Translations under genes and position numbers: made by a program
Part shown: positions 43,918 through 54,360 of the stretch, piece after piece
Position numbering within the stretch: the stretch's first letter is position 1
Layout of the letters: each line of letters opens with the position of its first letter
The notes under the pieces: model-generated
What the model was told of the DNA's origin: nothing
Databases searched by the model: none
What the model saw: the letters and a program-made list of their open reading frames with translations, nothing else
Origin: Bacillus sp. FJAT-49711
GTDB lineage: Bacteria; Bacillota; Bacilli; Bacillales; Bacillaceae_C
DNA length: 64,000 nt
Assembly: GCF_018343715.1 (NCBI RefSeq)
Contig: NZ_JAGYPL010000001.1
Coordinates: 1,204,840-1,268,839 of the forward strand
Reading direction: 5' to 3'

Positions 43918-44832
43918 TTAAAAAACGGACAATATTACCATAGCTGTAAACAGAATCGTCAAATAGTTTATCGAATATACAAACATACGAGTAGCCCATT
44001 TTTTATCATCCCTATTTTTATACCCGTTAATCCCTATCACAAGCCAGCCTATATTCAAAATTGTAGCAAGGATAATAAAAGGTATACCTAACGAAGACAT
44101 GAAAAAAGGAATAGGCAAAAGCATTGCCACCCAAATAAGGATATGTCTCTTTGTTGTATCAAAACCTTTTACTACTGGCAGCATTGGAATAGAGGCAGCT
44201 CTATATTCATCTACCCTTCTCATTGCCAATGCGTAAAAATGAGGGGGTTGCCAAACAAACATAAGCAGAAAAAGCATCCATGCCATTGGTGGTAAAGAAG
44301 GATCAACCGCTGCCCAACCTATTAAAGGAGGAACTGCGCCGGATATACTACCTATGACAGTATTGCTTACATATAGTCTTTTAGACCAAAGGCTATATAA
44401 TACAACATAGCTAAAAACGCCAATGATGCCAATGATACCTGTTGTGATATTCGTCATAAATAGTAGTAGTAACCCCGAGCCTACAAACGTAAAGCTTAGT
44501 GCCAATACTTTTGATCCACTAATTTTACCGGTTACTGTTGGGCGATTTTGAGTACGCTTCATGATTGGATCGATATCTCGATCTATGTAATTATTCATTG
44601 CACAAGAGCCTGCAATAATGAGAGTTGAGCCCAGTAAAGTATATATGACTATATCTATTGACTGAAGAAAATGATTCCCAGTAAATAAAAAGGCCAGCCA
44701 CAAACCAGTAAATGTAGTAATTAAATTAGAATTGACAATTCCAATTTTAATAAGTGCAGTAAAATCTTTCAAGCCAATTTTTGGAGGGCTCGATGTATCA
44801 TCCATAGTTGTCAGAATACGACTGTTTCCCAT
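43918..44832 (-). CDS. ctaB: Protoheme IX farnesyltransferase (heme O synthase) CtaB
   Basis: CtaB adds a farnesyl group to heme B to give heme O, the precursor of heme A for this oxidase. The 304-residue UbiA-type protein has about nine membrane segments, the Asp-rich motif [15 protein letters not shown] for diphosphate binding and [12 protein letters not shown]. The ATG at 44832 follows AAGGAGG; the frame extends six codons. It precedes ctaC by 90 bp and is divergent from ctaA. Confidence 0.96.
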   Translation of the reverse strand: MGNSRILTTMDDTSSPPKIGLKDFTALIKIGIVNSNLITTFTGLWLAFLFTGNHFLQSIDIVIYTLLGSTLIIAGSCAMNNYIDRDIDPIMKRTQNRPTVTGKISGSKVLALSFTFVGSGLLLLFMTNITTGIIGIIGVFSYVVLYSLWSKRLYVSNTVIGSISGAVPPLIGWAAVDPSLPPMAWMLFLLMFVWQPPHFYALAMRRVDEYRAASIPMLPVVKGFDTTKRHILIWVAMLLPIPFFMSSLGIPFIILATILNIGWLVIGINGYKNRDDKKWATRMFVYSINYLTILFTAMVILSVF

Positions 44833-45285
44833 TCTTATTCCTCCTTTCATTTAAAAATATAAGTTCATACATAACTATAATGCATTTATCATTGCTTTTC
44901 TCACTTTTCGCAGAAATTTCAGTATTTGTTCACTATTAGCATTATGTATGAAGTCTTATGACTAACCTTTATATTGTAGCATATATTGGCAAAAATAATG
45001 TACTGATACAATGATAAATATCACGTTCCAATTTAATATTAAATCACAATTTACAAGGATTTGGTATGTTCCTCGTGATTAGAGTATGTCCAAACAATGA
45101 CAATATATTGACAAGTAGTGTATATGTATCCATTTTTAGCAAATAATTTCTTATTAATCAACTAATCAAGATAGCTAAAATCGATTGTAACAATATTGTC
45201 AGTTGTTTTTTCATTTATGTTTATGTAGTATCGTTATTGGAATTACTATTTATAAATGATTACATTAAAGTAAGAAGGTGAAAAA
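44833..45285. other. Divergent ctaB/ctaA control region
   Basis: 453 bp of AT-rich DNA with no gene between divergent ctaB and ctaA. It must hold promoters for both. TTGTAACAATATTGTCA at 45184-45200 is a partly symmetrical AT-rich motif close to ctaA and could be a regulator site; ResD, which controls ctaA/ctaB in B. subtilis, is the obvious candidate. No sigma-A pair could be fixed with confidence. Confidence 0.45.
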
Positions 45286-46254
45286 TTGCACCGTAAATTA
45301 AAATGGTTTTCAGTCATCACCACTTTAGTCATGTTAGCCGTCTTACTAGGTGGTGCATTAGTGACCAAAACGGATTCAGGAATGGGATGCGGCAGGTCAT
45401 GGCCTCTATGTAACGGAGAATGGTTCCCAAAAGATATATCATCTGAATTAATTATTGAATTGGCTCATCGCCTCGTATCAGGAAGCGCAGCAATTCTTGT
45501 TCTGACTCTAGCGATTTGGTCATGGAGGGTCATTGGACATAAAAAAGAAACTAAAACTCTTGCTATTCTTTCCATTACATTTTTAATGCTCCAAGCTTTA
45601 ATTGGAGCAGCAGCTGTTTTATGGCCACAATCAAAATTTGTATTGGCGCTACATTTTGGAATATCTCTCATATCATTTGCAGCAGTTTTTTTATTGACAC
45701 TGCTTATTTTTGAAGTTGATCAAAGATTCGATACAAAGAGCCTTGTCATAGATAAGAGAATGAAAAAACATATAATTGGCCTTACTATATATAGCTATGC
45801 TGTCGTATATACTGGGGCACTAGTAAGACATACAGAAGCAAGTCTAGTATGCAGGGATTGGCCAATGTGTATAAATGGAAGCTTTTCTCTTCCTAATAAT
45901 ATGTATGAGTGGATACAAATGGGCCATCGGCTAGCTGCGGGAATTATTTTTATTTGGATTGGTTATCTAATGATGTTGTCTATAAAACATTATAAACATC
46001 AAAAAGTTATATACTGGGGTTGGATAATAGCATTTGTGACTGTTACACTTCAAGTTGCAGCAGGTGCGATTGTCGTAATGACAAGTTTAAATATATATTT
46101 TGCACTTGCACATGCATTATTTATATCTTTTTTATTTGGGTTATTAAGCTATTTCCTTATGCTGCTTACACGAAATAATCTTAATACAGCTGAAGATACA
46201 ATTGAAAATACATCCAATTCCGCAGTACAATCATCAGAAGCGATTATACATTAG
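45286..46254 (+). CDS. ctaA: Heme A synthase CtaA
   Basis: CtaA oxidises heme O to heme A in the membrane. The 322-residue product has eight membrane segments in two similar halves. Heme-ligand histidines lie in [22 protein letters not shown] and LAHALF, and each half has a cysteine pair (GCGRSWPLC and CRDWPMC), as in the Bacillus enzyme. The TTG start follows AGAAGGTG. It stands alone on the plus strand and is divergent from ctaB. Confidence 0.96.
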   Translation: MHRKLKWFSVITTLVMLAVLLGGALVTKTDSGMGCGRSWPLCNGEWFPKDISSELIIELAHRLVSGSAAILVLTLAIWSWRVIGHKKETKTLAILSITFLMLQALIGAAAVLWPQSKFVLALHFGISLISFAAVFLLTLLIFEVDQRFDTKSLVIDKRMKKHIIGLTIYSYAVVYTGALVRHTEASLVCRDWPMCINGSFSLPNNMYEWIQMGHRLAAGIIFIWIGYLMMLSIKHYKHQKVIYWGWIIAFVTVTLQVAAGAIVVMTSLNIYFALAHALFISFLFGLLSYFLMLLTRNNLNTAEDTIENTSNSAVQSSEAIIH

Positions 46255-46273
46255 GATATGCAGCAAAGTTAGC

Positions 46274-46546
46274 TCATCGTCCTACCACCTGGCTAAAGAA
46301 ACTCGGCGAGATTGGAAAAAGGACAAGTAGTTTGCTAGTCGAACTTGCTTTTTCAGTAAAACAAAAAGTGCTAAGCAATTCAGATTGTCGGCAAAAGGCA
46401 TCGTGAGTACTTCTCTCGGTGTCTTTTATGATTTTTGAAAGAGTAATGGCAGTATGTTCCACTCTAGGTGCCTGCACTTTGCCACACGTTAGACGAGCCT
46501 CCTTTTCCGTATAGAAACACTTCTCATAGTAAGAAATAGTAATCAA
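46274..46546 (-). other. Open frame of doubtful status in the ctaA-ftsW gap
   Basis: A 90-codon open frame with Ser/Thr-rich sequence and no recognised domain. No ribosome site stands before its first ATG and composition is unlike its neighbours. I recall very similar short frames repeated in other Bacillaceae genomes, which would make this a dispersed repeat rather than a gene; that is memory, not a search. It occupies the place where B. subtilis has pycA. Confidence 0.35.
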
Positions 46547-46581
46547 TTCTTCCTCGACTTTATATCATTACTATATTTAAT

Positions 46582-46628
46582 CAAAAAGACTGTAGACAAA
46601 CTCACTGAAATCGAGTTTGTCTACAGTC
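46582..46628 (-). terminator. Very strong terminator of ftsW
   Basis: GACTGTAGACAAACTC pairs perfectly (16 bp) with GAGTTTGTCTACAGTC round a 9-base loop, followed leftward by TTTTTGATT. Confidence 0.93.
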
Positions 46629-46669
46629 TGAGACTTGCATTACAAAAGAGTGATGCAAGTTTTTATATG

Positions 46670-47893
46670 CTAATTCCTAAAATTGTATTTTTGTTGAAAT
46701 GCCGGATGAACAGGTTGAGAAATTTGATCCGGGTTATTTTTACTCTTCCCAAACTTTTCTTCGTAGTTTTTGAACATTGCAACATTCGTTAGAATGCCCA
46801 TTGCAATCGATAATACAAGTATTGAGGAGCCTCCGTAACTAATAAAAGGAAGTGTTACACCTGTAATTGGGATTAGACCCGAAACCCCACCAAGATTAAT
46901 AAATGATTGAATCCCTATCATTGAAGCAATTCCAATCGCAAGCATACTGCCAAACGGATCCCGACTTCGAATACCAATAAATATTCCTCTTAATACTAGA
47001 TATCCAATTCCCAACAATACAAAACCGACACCAAACACACCAAGTTCTTCAGCTATGATCGCCATAATAAAATCAGTATGCGGCTCTGGCAAATACCCTA
47101 GTTTTTGAACACTTTGACCTAAACCGAGCCCTTTTATACCCCCGGAACCGATGGCCAAATAAGAATTAACGAGTTGGTTCCCTTCATCTTGATACGTTCC
47201 GAAAGGATCTAAGTATCCAACAATACGCCCCTTATTTCCCGCTGTAAAAATATCATCAAATTTCATTACAATAAAAGGCGAAAATACTAGGCCTATCGTT
47301 ATACATATCAATATAAGCTTTGATATAGAACGAAAACTCATCCCGGAGCAAAGAATGATGGATACACCTATTAAAAGAGTAATGAAGGCTGTTCCATTGT
47401 CCGGCTCAATTTTTATTAAAAAACAGACAAACAAAAGGAAAAAAATAGGTGGAAAGACACCTTTATTGAAATGATCTATATAACGTTGTTTGTTTGCATA
47501 CACAGCTGAAAGGTAAATGATTACACTTATTTTAACAAATTCGGATGGTTGGATTTTGCGAGCACCTACATTAATCCAGCTTTGTGCATTATTCGTAGTA
47601 TGTCCAATCACCGCTACGGCAAATAGTCCCAGCACTGCCAACCCGGTCATCACCATAAGAAATGTTTTATTTCGGTATGCTTTGTATGGAAAAACGGCAA
47701 AGAACAAAAAAACAATAAAGCCGATAAGTAAATTTATTTTTTGTTTTTGATAAAAAAAATCGGCCGGATATTCATACCATTGTACGGCTCTCACCATACT
47801 TGAGCTATAAACCATCACAAGTCCAAATAAACAAAGTAATATGTATACGGCAATAATGGAATAGTCATAGGATTTTATGATTTTTTTAAACAT
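46670..47893 (-). CDS. ftsW: Cell division SEDS glycosyltransferase FtsW
   Basis: FtsW polymerises septal peptidoglycan from lipid II with PBP2B. The 407-residue form begins MFKKIIKSYDYS at 47893; the frame extends 19 codons but the extension is not family-like. Ten membrane segments and the signatures NAQSWINVG, QPSEFVKISVI, EPDNGTAFITL and PITGVTLPFISYGGSS are present. It lies in the yla cluster, as in B. subtilis, rather than in the dcw cluster, which carries SpoVE. Confidence 0.94.
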   Translation of the reverse strand: MFKKIIKSYDYSIIAVYILLCLFGLVMVYSSSMVRAVQWYEYPADFFYQKQKINLLIGFIVFLFFAVFPYKAYRNKTFLMVMTGLAVLGLFAVAVIGHTTNNAQSWINVGARKIQPSEFVKISVIIYLSAVYANKQRYIDHFNKGVFPPIFFLLFVCFLIKIEPDNGTAFITLLIGVSIILCSGMSFRSISKLILICITIGLVFSPFIVMKFDDIFTAGNKGRIVGYLDPFGTYQDEGNQLVNSYLAIGSGGIKGLGLGQSVQKLGYLPEPHTDFIMAIIAEELGVFGVGFVLLGIGYLVLRGIFIGIRSRDPFGSMLAIGIASMIGIQSFINLGGVSGLIPITGVTLPFISYGGSSILVLSIAMGILTNVAMFKNYEEKFGKSKNNPDQISQPVHPAFQQKYNFRN

Positions 47894-48006
47894 AAGACTC
47901 GTCCAATCTTTGATTAAAGATAAAACATCAGTATTATAAAACAAACCCAAACAATTGAAGTAAACTGTTTGAGTTTTAGATACGTTTCAGTTGCTGTATA
48001 TTACCC

Positions 48007-48288
48007 TTATTTTTTCAAGGATGCTTCATGAAGGGTGGAAAGTTGTCTTTCTAATGACCCCATTAATTCTTTTCCATCCTTTTGATCCACCAAACCAAGA
48101 CGTACAGCAAAATCTATTTCACGAGATAAACCAAACATTTGTGTGTCCAGCACTTCCTCGTATAAAGGGCATTGCGGCATTGTTAAATTGTCCATTTGCA
48201 CCTGTATGAGACGCAAAATCTTATCAGCGTCCGCCTTAAGCAGTGCATAGGCTTTTTCCCTATGATCAATTTGAATATCAGACACCAC
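48007..48288 (-). CDS. ylaN: YlaN family iron-homeostasis protein
   Basis: YlaN is a small helical protein that in B. subtilis is needed when iron is scarce and has been reported to bind iron and antagonise Fur. The 93-residue product has the near-invariant stretches [16 protein letters not shown] and [15 protein letters not shown]. The frame extends six codons to 48306; the GTG at 48288 is used because AAGGGGG lies six bases before it and the resulting N-terminus aligns with the family. Upstream of ftsW, as in B. subtilis. Confidence 0.92.
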   Translation of the reverse strand: MVSDIQIDHREKAYALLKADADKILRLIQVQMDNLTMPQCPLYEEVLDTQMFGLSREIDFAVRLGLVDQKDGKELMGSLERQLSTLHEASLKK

Positions 48289-48517
48289 ATTAATCCCCCT
48301 TATCATTAGAACAGCGCGTGTACGAAAATATTCAAGGCTACTTATCTATTCGTCGCTTTACTTTAATCAAATAGACAATACTATCTGTAAATTCTACATC
48401 TAATATGTCCAAAATGCAAGTAGAACGAGTAGTTTTGTATCTCCGACAAAGAGAGTATTACTTTTATTTTCAAATGTTTCAAGTTATACTTACAAATATC
48501 AGAAAGGGGTTTTCATA

Positions 48518-49012
48518 ATGGACAGCATAATGTCAATTAAAGGAAAGGTAAAGTTTCCAATAACTCTTGATGCAGGCGTTTGGATATTTGACGATCGTCG
48601 CATTGACTTAAATACATATTTCGTTCAAGAAAAACATGAAGAAGTTGATGAGGAAGAATTTACTGTTGTTTCAAAGCACTGGGATCGTGTAATCAAAGAG
48701 GGAGCAGTTTCTCCCCCCACGTTGAAATCGGAACGACAATTTGAAAAAGTAAAGGTTTTAACCGGAACGTTCGGAATCATGTTTGATCCTTTTTTAAAAA
48801 ACGCTGAACCATTAGAGGAAGCAAGTTCTCTCGTAATCGAAACAAATACAGGAGATATTTCAATCCCTCTTGAGGAAGGTTATAGCCTTATCCTTCAATA
48901 TTCGAAGGAAGGTAAGCCATTACGGGAAGATGGACCTGTACATATTTTATATCCCGACGGGTCAAATCAAAATAACCCGATAAAAAATGTAAAAGCCTTT
49001 CGGGTAGAATAA
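48518..49012 (+). CDS. ylaL: YlaL-like conserved protein
   Basis: A 164-residue acidic cytoplasmic protein. Its place between ylaN and ylaK and its length point to YlaL, whose relatives are sometimes labelled peptidyl-prolyl isomerase without clear proof. Seen in it: KVKFPITLDAGVWIFDDRRIDL near the start and the end segment GPVHILYPDGSNQ. No catalytic motif or membrane segment is seen. The ATG follows AAAGGGG. Function is unknown. Confidence 0.78.
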   Translation: MDSIMSIKGKVKFPITLDAGVWIFDDRRIDLNTYFVQEKHEEVDEEEFTVVSKHWDRVIKEGAVSPPTLKSERQFEKVKVLTGTFGIMFDPFLKNAEPLEEASSLVIETNTGDISIPLEEGYSLILQYSKEGKPLREDGPVHILYPDGSNQNNPIKNVKAFRVE

Positions 49013-49020
49013 AAAAGTGG

Positions 49021-49046
49021 TCCATCACTGCTTCAACAGTGATGGA
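49021..49046. terminator. Bidirectional terminator between ylaL and ylaK
   Basis: TCCATCACTG, loop CTTCAA, CAGTGATGGA: a perfect 10-bp stem between convergent genes, with T-rich sequence on the plus side and ACCACTTTTTT on the minus side. Confidence 0.85.
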
Positions 49047-49055
49047 TCTGTTTAT

Positions 49056-50384
49056 TTATAATAGATCCGCTGCCAGCTGTGCGAGACTTGACCTCTCTCC
49101 TTTTACTAGTTTTACATGTCCAGCCGCAGACTCTTCTTTAAAGCTCTCTAAAACATATGTTAGGCCATTATTATATTCATCTAAATATGGATGATCAATT
49201 TGTTCAGGGTCTCCCATGAATACAATCTTACTGCCTTCTCCTACTCTAGTTAAAATTGTTTTCGCCTCATGTTTCGTTAAGTTTTGTGCTTCATCGATTA
49301 TTATAAACTGTTCAGGAATACTGCGTCCCCTAATATACGTGAGTGCTTCAACCTCGATTGAACTCATCCCAGCCAAAATCGCATCGATTTCACCTGGCTT
49401 CTTTGTATTAAATAAAAATTCAAGATTATCGTAAATAGGTTGCATCCAAGGTCTAAGTTTTTCTTTTTTCTCTCCTGGTAAATAACCGATATCTTTTCCA
49501 ACTGGTACGATCGGACGAGCTACAAGCAATTTTTTATATATACGCAAATCCTCAGTTTGCATTAATCCTGCAGCAAGTGCCAGTAAAGTTTTTCCAGTAC
49601 CTGCTTTCCCTGTCAATGTTACGAGTTGAATATCAGTTCTTATAAGTAATTCAAGTGCCATCGTCTGCTGAGCATTCCTCGGTTTTATTCCCCAAGTCGG
49701 ATCACTTTGATTTAACAGTTTTTTTAGAACTGTTCCGGAGGCATCAATAATTCCGATTCCGGAAGCCGAACTTCCAAGTTCATCCCTAATAATTAAAAAT
49801 TGATTAGGATAAAACTTCTTATCACGAAGTTCCTGTAATAATAATTCTCCTTTTTCATAAAAGATGCCTATTTTATCCAGTCCTACATAATGTTCCGTGA
49901 GACCCGTATAAATATGATCGAGCTCAACCACACGATCATTCAGGAAATCTTCGGCATACAGCCCTAACGCATCTGCTTTAACTCTTAAAAGCGCATCTTT
50001 GCTAACAAGAATCACTTTTTTGCCATCAACCTTTGTTTCTTCCTCAAGTGCTATATTTTTAGCTACTGCTAATATACGATTATCATTCGTTTTTTCAATA
50101 AATATTTCTTGGAGCTGCTGGAAGGAACGATGATTTAATTCGATCCTCAGAGTCCCCCCGTTCTCAAGTTGTATTTGTTCATGGAGCTTGCCCTTTTCTC
50201 TAAAGCTGTCGATCAATTTCGCAATATGCCTTGCATTTCTGCCGATTTCATTCATATATCGTTTTTTTGAATCTACTTCTTCAAGAACAACAGCAGGAAT
50301 CACGACGTCATTTTCCTCGAAAGAAAAGATTGAATGCGGATCCTGAAGCAAGACATTCGTATCTAACACGTAAATTTTTGTCAA
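49056..50384 (-). CDS. ylaK: PhoH family ATPase with N-terminal PIN domain (YlaK)
   Basis: A 442-residue protein with an N-terminal PIN nuclease-like domain (YVLDTNVLLQDP, with acidic residues in VLEEVDSKK and NDRILAVA) and a C-terminal PhoH-type P-loop ATPase: Walker A GKAGTGKTLLA, Walker B FIIIDEAQN and KIVFMGDPEQID. PIN-PhoH proteins are proposed RNA-acting toxin-like or helicase/nuclease enzymes. The start is TTG at 50384 behind a GGAGGC site. It converges on ylaL. Confidence 0.93.
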   Translation of the reverse strand: MTKIYVLDTNVLLQDPHSIFSFEENDVVIPAVVLEEVDSKKRYMNEIGRNARHIAKLIDSFREKGKLHEQIQLENGGTLRIELNHRSFQQLQEIFIEKTNDNRILAVAKNIALEEETKVDGKKVILVSKDALLRVKADALGLYAEDFLNDRVVELDHIYTGLTEHYVGLDKIGIFYEKGELLLQELRDKKFYPNQFLIIRDELGSSASGIGIIDASGTVLKKLLNQSDPTWGIKPRNAQQTMALELLIRTDIQLVTLTGKAGTGKTLLALAAGLMQTEDLRIYKKLLVARPIVPVGKDIGYLPGEKKEKLRPWMQPIYDNLEFLFNTKKPGEIDAILAGMSSIEVEALTYIRGRSIPEQFIIIDEAQNLTKHEAKTILTRVGEGSKIVFMGDPEQIDHPYLDEYNNGLTYVLESFKEESAAGHVKLVKGERSSLAQLAADLL

Positions 50385-50565
50385 AATTGATGCCTCCTGC
50401 TCCTTTTTAATATCTTATGTTCATTTTCTTTGCCCGGTGTCAGGAGAAACAATGTTACAAGAGATTAATCTATTTTATGAAATATATGAAAGCTTGAATA
50501 AAGATAGAAGATAAAAGCAAAATAAGTCAAGAAGTCTAGATGTAAGTTATTTTGGAGGGATATTG

Positions 50566-51174
50566 ATGCGCAAAGCGATTTTTATTGTATTTCTCATGTT
50601 GCTTATTTCTGCATGCAGCAACAATAATGGAAAATCAAACTATAATAATAATTCTGATGTTATGCCGCAAGGGGTTTCTGTTAAAAATAGCCATATTGAC
50701 ATTAATAAAAACAATAACTTCACTGATGAGGAGCGAGCAAATTACCTAGCCAATCTTGCTGCTGGAATTCCAAATGTACATGGAGCAACTGCTGTAGTAC
50801 TTGGTAATATCGCTGTAGTCGGGATTGATGTGGATGCTAATGTAGATAGAGCCAAGGTGGGAACTATTAAATATTCAGTTGCCGAAAGTCTTAAACATGA
50901 TCCTCATGGGGCAGGAGCCGTTGTGGTGGCAGATCCCGATTTGAATGCAAGGCTAAAAGAAATACGAAGTGATATGAGGGCAGGTAAACCAGTTCAAGGT
51001 ATTATGAATGAATTATCAGATATTGTTGGTCGAATAGTACCTGATGCACCGACTCCAGAAATGGGCAAAAATCCTGAAAAAGCAGTAAAAAAACCGAAAA
51101 ATCAAATGAATAATCAAAACGACAGAGAATTAGAAAATGAGCAGAAAAAACAATCCAATGAAAAAAATAGTTAA
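50566..51174 (+). CDS. ylaJ: YhcN/YlaJ family sporulation lipoprotein
   Basis: A 202-residue lipoprotein with the lipobox LISAC at about residue 18 and a Spore_YhcN_YlaJ domain (NYLANLAAGIPNVHGATAVVLGNIAVVGIDVDAN), followed by an Asn/Lys/Gln-rich tail. Family members are found in the inner spore membrane and some affect germination. The ATG at 50566 is six bases after GGAGGG; a TTG one codon up is too close. Position matches B. subtilis ylaJ. Confidence 0.92.
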   Translation: MRKAIFIVFLMLLISACSNNNGKSNYNNNSDVMPQGVSVKNSHIDINKNNNFTDEERANYLANLAAGIPNVHGATAVVLGNIAVVGIDVDANVDRAKVGTIKYSVAESLKHDPHGAGAVVVADPDLNARLKEIRSDMRAGKPVQGIMNELSDIVGRIVPDAPTPEMGKNPEKAVKKPKNQMNNQNDRELENEQKKQSNEKNS

Positions 51175-51239
51175 TTTACAATTCATAACATGATATACTA
51201 AGAAGAATTAATTGTAGTATTCTTCAGAGGTGTTTTACA

Positions 51240-51440
51240 TTGAGAGTACAATGTGTCCTATGTGATCAACTATCACAATTGGAAGATGATTCTTCATTGG
51301 CGAAAAAGTTACGCAATAGACCAATTCACACGTATATGTGTCCAAGCTGCCATGACAGAATAAAGGCCAAAACAGAAGCCAGACTTGCAAGTGGTTCTTT
51401 TCAGCTATACAGCTATAATACACAGGATGATGATTTCTAA
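51240..51440 (+). CDS. ylaI: YlaI family zinc-ribbon protein
   Basis: A 66-residue protein with two metal-binding pairs, CVLCD near the start and CPSCHDRIK in the middle, a zinc-ribbon layout. The end is polar. The start is TTG at 51240 after AGAGGTG. The role is unknown. It follows ylaJ by 65 bp and ends in its own terminator. Confidence 0.88.
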   Translation: MRVQCVLCDQLSQLEDDSSLAKKLRNRPIHTYMCPSCHDRIKAKTEARLASGSFQLYSYNTQDDDF

Positions 51441-51443
51441 ATG

Positions 51444-51485
51444 AAAACCCGATGTTTCTGATCGTTAAGAAACATCGGGTTTTTT
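51444..51485 (+). terminator. Terminator of ylaI
   Basis: AACCCGATGTTTCT, loop of eight, AGAAACATCGGGTT, then TTTT: a perfect 14-bp stem. Confidence 0.93.
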
Positions 51486-51513
51486 AATAGGTCCCGTAAA
51501 AGCCATTCTCCAA

Positions 51514-51713
51514 GTTGATTTGCGCTACAGGTGGACGGTTTCCAAATGGGTGCGGTTACGGCTGCGGGTGTTACAGTAATCCCTCAACTGAATGGACGAC
51601 TTAGTGTCGACGTTGGTCACAGTACGTGGCCGTCTTTAGCCTACCAGTAGTCTCGTCGCGCTCTCCGCTTTTCAATGCCTGCGGAAAGCGAAACGCCTGG
51701 AGCGAAAATCAAC
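51514..51713 (-). repeat. Intergenic repeat, GTTGATT...AATCAAC family, long form
   Basis: A 200-bp GC-rich block that opens with GTTGATTTGCGCTACAGG and closes with CGCCTGGAGCGAAAATCAAC. Its right end, reversed, matches the left end of copy 1, so it is in the opposite orientation. It contains the GGCCACGT module in reverse (51594-51642), shared with the copies at 21.6 and 58.2 kb. It lies between ylaI and ylaH. Confidence 0.78.
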
Positions 51714-51750
51714 AACTGAGTGTAAAAGAGGTCTTTTCAGTGCCTTTCAA

Positions 51751-52125
51751 TTAGTTGCTTTTATTTAACGCTCCTGATTTTCTCTCGCGATTTAATCTAA
51801 CTTTGTAAATAATTAAAATAAGCGCCGCGACCATAAGTCCTTCTGTAATTGGCAAAAATATCGCTAAAAATGTAAAAAACAAACATCCAACAATTAAAAA
51901 TAGATAAATTAGAGCCGATTTCAATATTGGCAATTTCTTGGCAAAACCAAGCTTATATACTAGGATGGCGAGTCCAGTAATCGTCAACCACAGCAACCAA
52001 TTTGCTGTCTGAGCATTATTTGTAAGTTCATAAAAAAATCGCAATGTAGGAGAAAAATGATCAATCGCCCAAAGATCTGAACGAGTAAGCGCGACTACAA
52101 AATCTAAATTATTAAATATGTTCAT
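51751..52125 (-). CDS. ylaH: YlaH-like membrane protein
   Basis: A 124-residue protein with about three membrane segments (WLLWLTITGLAILVYKLG, LIYLFLIVGCLFFTFLAIFLPI, LMVAALILIIYKV) and a basic end. It fits the YlaH family in place and form; function is unknown. The N-terminus (MNIFNNLDFVVAL) is short and cytoplasmic or lumenal. It is downstream of typA, behind a terminator. Confidence 0.85.
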   Translation of the reverse strand: MNIFNNLDFVVALTRSDLWAIDHFSPTLRFFYELTNNAQTANWLLWLTITGLAILVYKLGFAKKLPILKSALIYLFLIVGCLFFTFLAIFLPITEGLMVAALILIIYKVRLNRERKSGALNKSN

Positions 52126-52153
52126 TTAATCTTTTCCTCTCTCTCAACCATAT

Positions 52154-52183
52154 GAAAAACTCGACCCGTTTAACTAGGTCGAG
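52154..52183 (-). terminator. Hairpin in the typA-ylaH gap
   Basis: CTCGACC, a 10-base loop, GGTCGAG, then TTTTTCATA on the minus strand. typA is upstream of ylaH on this strand and ends at 52217, so this stops typA transcripts. Confidence 0.85.
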
Positions 52184-52216
52184 TATAGCATAGCATATAT
52201 TTACTACTTGTTTCAT

Positions 52217-54055
52217 CTATTGTTCCATTTCTGCAAACTTTTTCTTTTTGGCAACCCGTTCACGTTCACTCTTATCTAATATTTGTTTACGTAATCGAAT
52301 GGATTCAGGAGTTACCTCACAGTATTCATCATCATTTAAATATTCAAGAGCTTCCTCGAGAGACATGATACGAGGTTTTTTGATAACCGCTGTTTGATCC
52401 TTTGTTGCGGACCTTACATTTGTTGCATGCTTTGTTTTCGTTATATTTACAGTAATATCATTTTCTCTCGTATGCTCTCCAACGATCATGCCTTCGTATA
52501 TTTCTGTTCCAGGTTCTACAAAAATCGTCCCACGATCTTCCACTTGTAGGATACCATAAGTAGTCGATTTTCCAGTTTCCATTGAAACAAGAACCCCTTG
52601 TCTCCTGCCCCCAACTTTTCCTTGTTGCATTGGCTGATAGCTATCAAAGGTATGATTTAATATTCCATACCCTCTCGTTAGTGTCATAAATTCTGTAGTA
52701 TATCCAATTAAACCTCGTGCAGGCACGTGAAAAACTAGACGTACTTGGCCGTTGCCATTATTAATCATATCTAGCATTTCGCCCTTACGTGTTCCAAGTG
52801 ATTCAATAATACTTCCTGTATGTTCTTCAGGTATATCTATTTGAACCCTTTCGATTGGTTCACATTTCACACCATCTATTTCTTTAACAATTACTTGTGG
52901 TTTGGATACTTGTAATTCAAAGCCTTCCCGCCTCATGTTTTCAATAAGGATTGAAAGATGAAGCTCTCCCCTGCCGGAAACAATCCAAGCATCAGGAGAA
53001 TCCGTATTATCTACTCGAAGACTGACATCTGTCTCAAGTTGGCTGCGAAGACGTTCCTCTACTTTTCTAGAGGTCAAATATTTGCCCTCTCTTCCAGCAA
53101 AAGGACTGTTATTCACTAGGAAGGTCATCTGTAAAGTTGGTTCATCAATTCTTAATAATGGAAGCGCTTCTTGATGTTCAATCGGACAAATCGTATCTCC
53201 TACATCAATATTTTCCATTCCAGAAACAGCAATTAAATCTCCAGCAAACGCTTCGTTAATCTCAACCCTTTTTAAGCCAAAAAAGCCAAACATTTTCGTT
53301 ACACGAAATTGTTTTGTTGTTCCATCCTGTTTCAGGATCGCAACTTGCTGTCCGACTTTCATTGTCCCTCTAAAAATTCTTCCGATTCCAATTCTTCCTA
53401 CGTAATCATTATAATCGAGTAGTGAAACTTGGAATTGTAAAGGTTCTTCTTTGTTATCTACCGGAGCAGGAATAAAGTCAATAATCGTTTCGTATAATGC
53501 TTCCATACTTTCTTCTTGTTCAATCTCTCTACTTGCAGTACCTTTAATACCTGATGCATATATGACAGGGAATTCCAATTGTTCATCATTAGCATCCAAT
53601 TCTATAAAGAGTTCTAGCACTTCATCGACTACTTCCTCAGGACGAGCAAAATCACGGTCAATTTTGTTAACTACAACAATCGGTGTCAATTTTTGTTCAA
53701 GTGCCTTTTTTAATACAAAACGCGTTTGCGGCATACAACCCTCATAAGCGTCAACAACCAACAATACTCCATCGACCATTTTTAAAATCCGCTCTACTTC
53801 TCCTCCGAAGTCAGCATGTCCAGGGGTATCCAATATATTTATTTTAGTATCTTTATATTGAATGGCAGTATTTTTTGCTAAGATCGTGATACCGCGTTCT
53901 CTTTCAATATCATTAGAATCCATAGCACGTTCTGCCACTTGTTCATTTGTTCTAAATGTTCCTGATTGTCTTAATAGCTGGTCAACCAATGTTGTTTTTC
54001 CATGGTCAACGTGAGCAATAATGGCAATATTACGGATGTCTTCTCTAAGTTTCAA
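52217..54055 (-). CDS. typA: Translational GTPase TypA/BipA
   Basis: TypA is a ribosome-binding GTPase that aids 50S assembly and growth under stress and cold. The 612-residue protein has the G motifs [18 protein letters not shown], and NKIDR, an EF-G-like domain arrangement, and the C-terminal TypA-only domain ending near [18 protein letters not shown]. Length is right for the family. The start is TTG at 54055 after GGAGGAAACAC. It is divergent from ylaF. Confidence 0.97.
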   Translation of the reverse strand: MKLREDIRNIAIIAHVDHGKTTLVDQLLRQSGTFRTNEQVAERAMDSNDIERERGITILAKNTAIQYKDTKINILDTPGHADFGGEVERILKMVDGVLLVVDAYEGCMPQTRFVLKKALEQKLTPIVVVNKIDRDFARPEEVVDEVLELFIELDANDEQLEFPVIYASGIKGTASREIEQEESMEALYETIIDFIPAPVDNKEEPLQFQVSLLDYNDYVGRIGIGRIFRGTMKVGQQVAILKQDGTTKQFRVTKMFGFFGLKRVEINEAFAGDLIAVSGMENIDVGDTICPIEHQEALPLLRIDEPTLQMTFLVNNSPFAGREGKYLTSRKVEERLRSQLETDVSLRVDNTDSPDAWIVSGRGELHLSILIENMRREGFELQVSKPQVIVKEIDGVKCEPIERVQIDIPEEHTGSIIESLGTRKGEMLDMINNGNGQVRLVFHVPARGLIGYTTEFMTLTRGYGILNHTFDSYQPMQQGKVGGRRQGVLVSMETGKSTTYGILQVEDRGTIFVEPGTEIYEGMIVGEHTRENDITVNITKTKHATNVRSATKDQTAVIKKPRIMSLEEALEYLNDDEYCEVTPESIRLRKQILDKSERERVAKKKKFAEMEQ

Positions 54056-54172
54056 AGTGTTTCCTCCATTTAAATAGCCTTTGTTATTATGATTAACTGA
54101 AATATTATATCACATGCTGTAGAAGTTTTGGTATTTTTTTTGTACAATAGACCTTTAAGGAGGCAGAATGTA

Positions 54173-54358
54173 ATGAGCGGAATTAAGTGGAATCTTTTAT
54201 TATTGGCCACTTTAGGAGTATTCTCGATCATAGGGATGGGGATTTCTATTGGCGCTAATAGCTATACGGGTATGATTGTTTGTTTTATTTTATTTGTTGC
54301 AATCATGGGATATGGGTTTAAAACGAAGAAAAAAATGAGAGACAATGGCGAAATTTAA
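54173..54358 (+). CDS. ylaF: DUF5325 small membrane protein YlaF
   Basis: A 61-residue protein with two membrane segments (WNLLLLATLGVFSIIGMGISIG and TGMIVCFILFVAIMGYGF) and a basic end. It fits DUF5325/YlaF. Function is unknown. The ATG at 54173 follows AAGGAGG; the longer frame from 54128 is not supported. It lies next to typA and converges on suhB. Confidence 0.86.
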   Translation: MSGIKWNLLLLATLGVFSIIGMGISIGANSYTGMIVCFILFVAIMGYGFKTKKKMRDNGEI

Positions 54359-54360
54359 GA

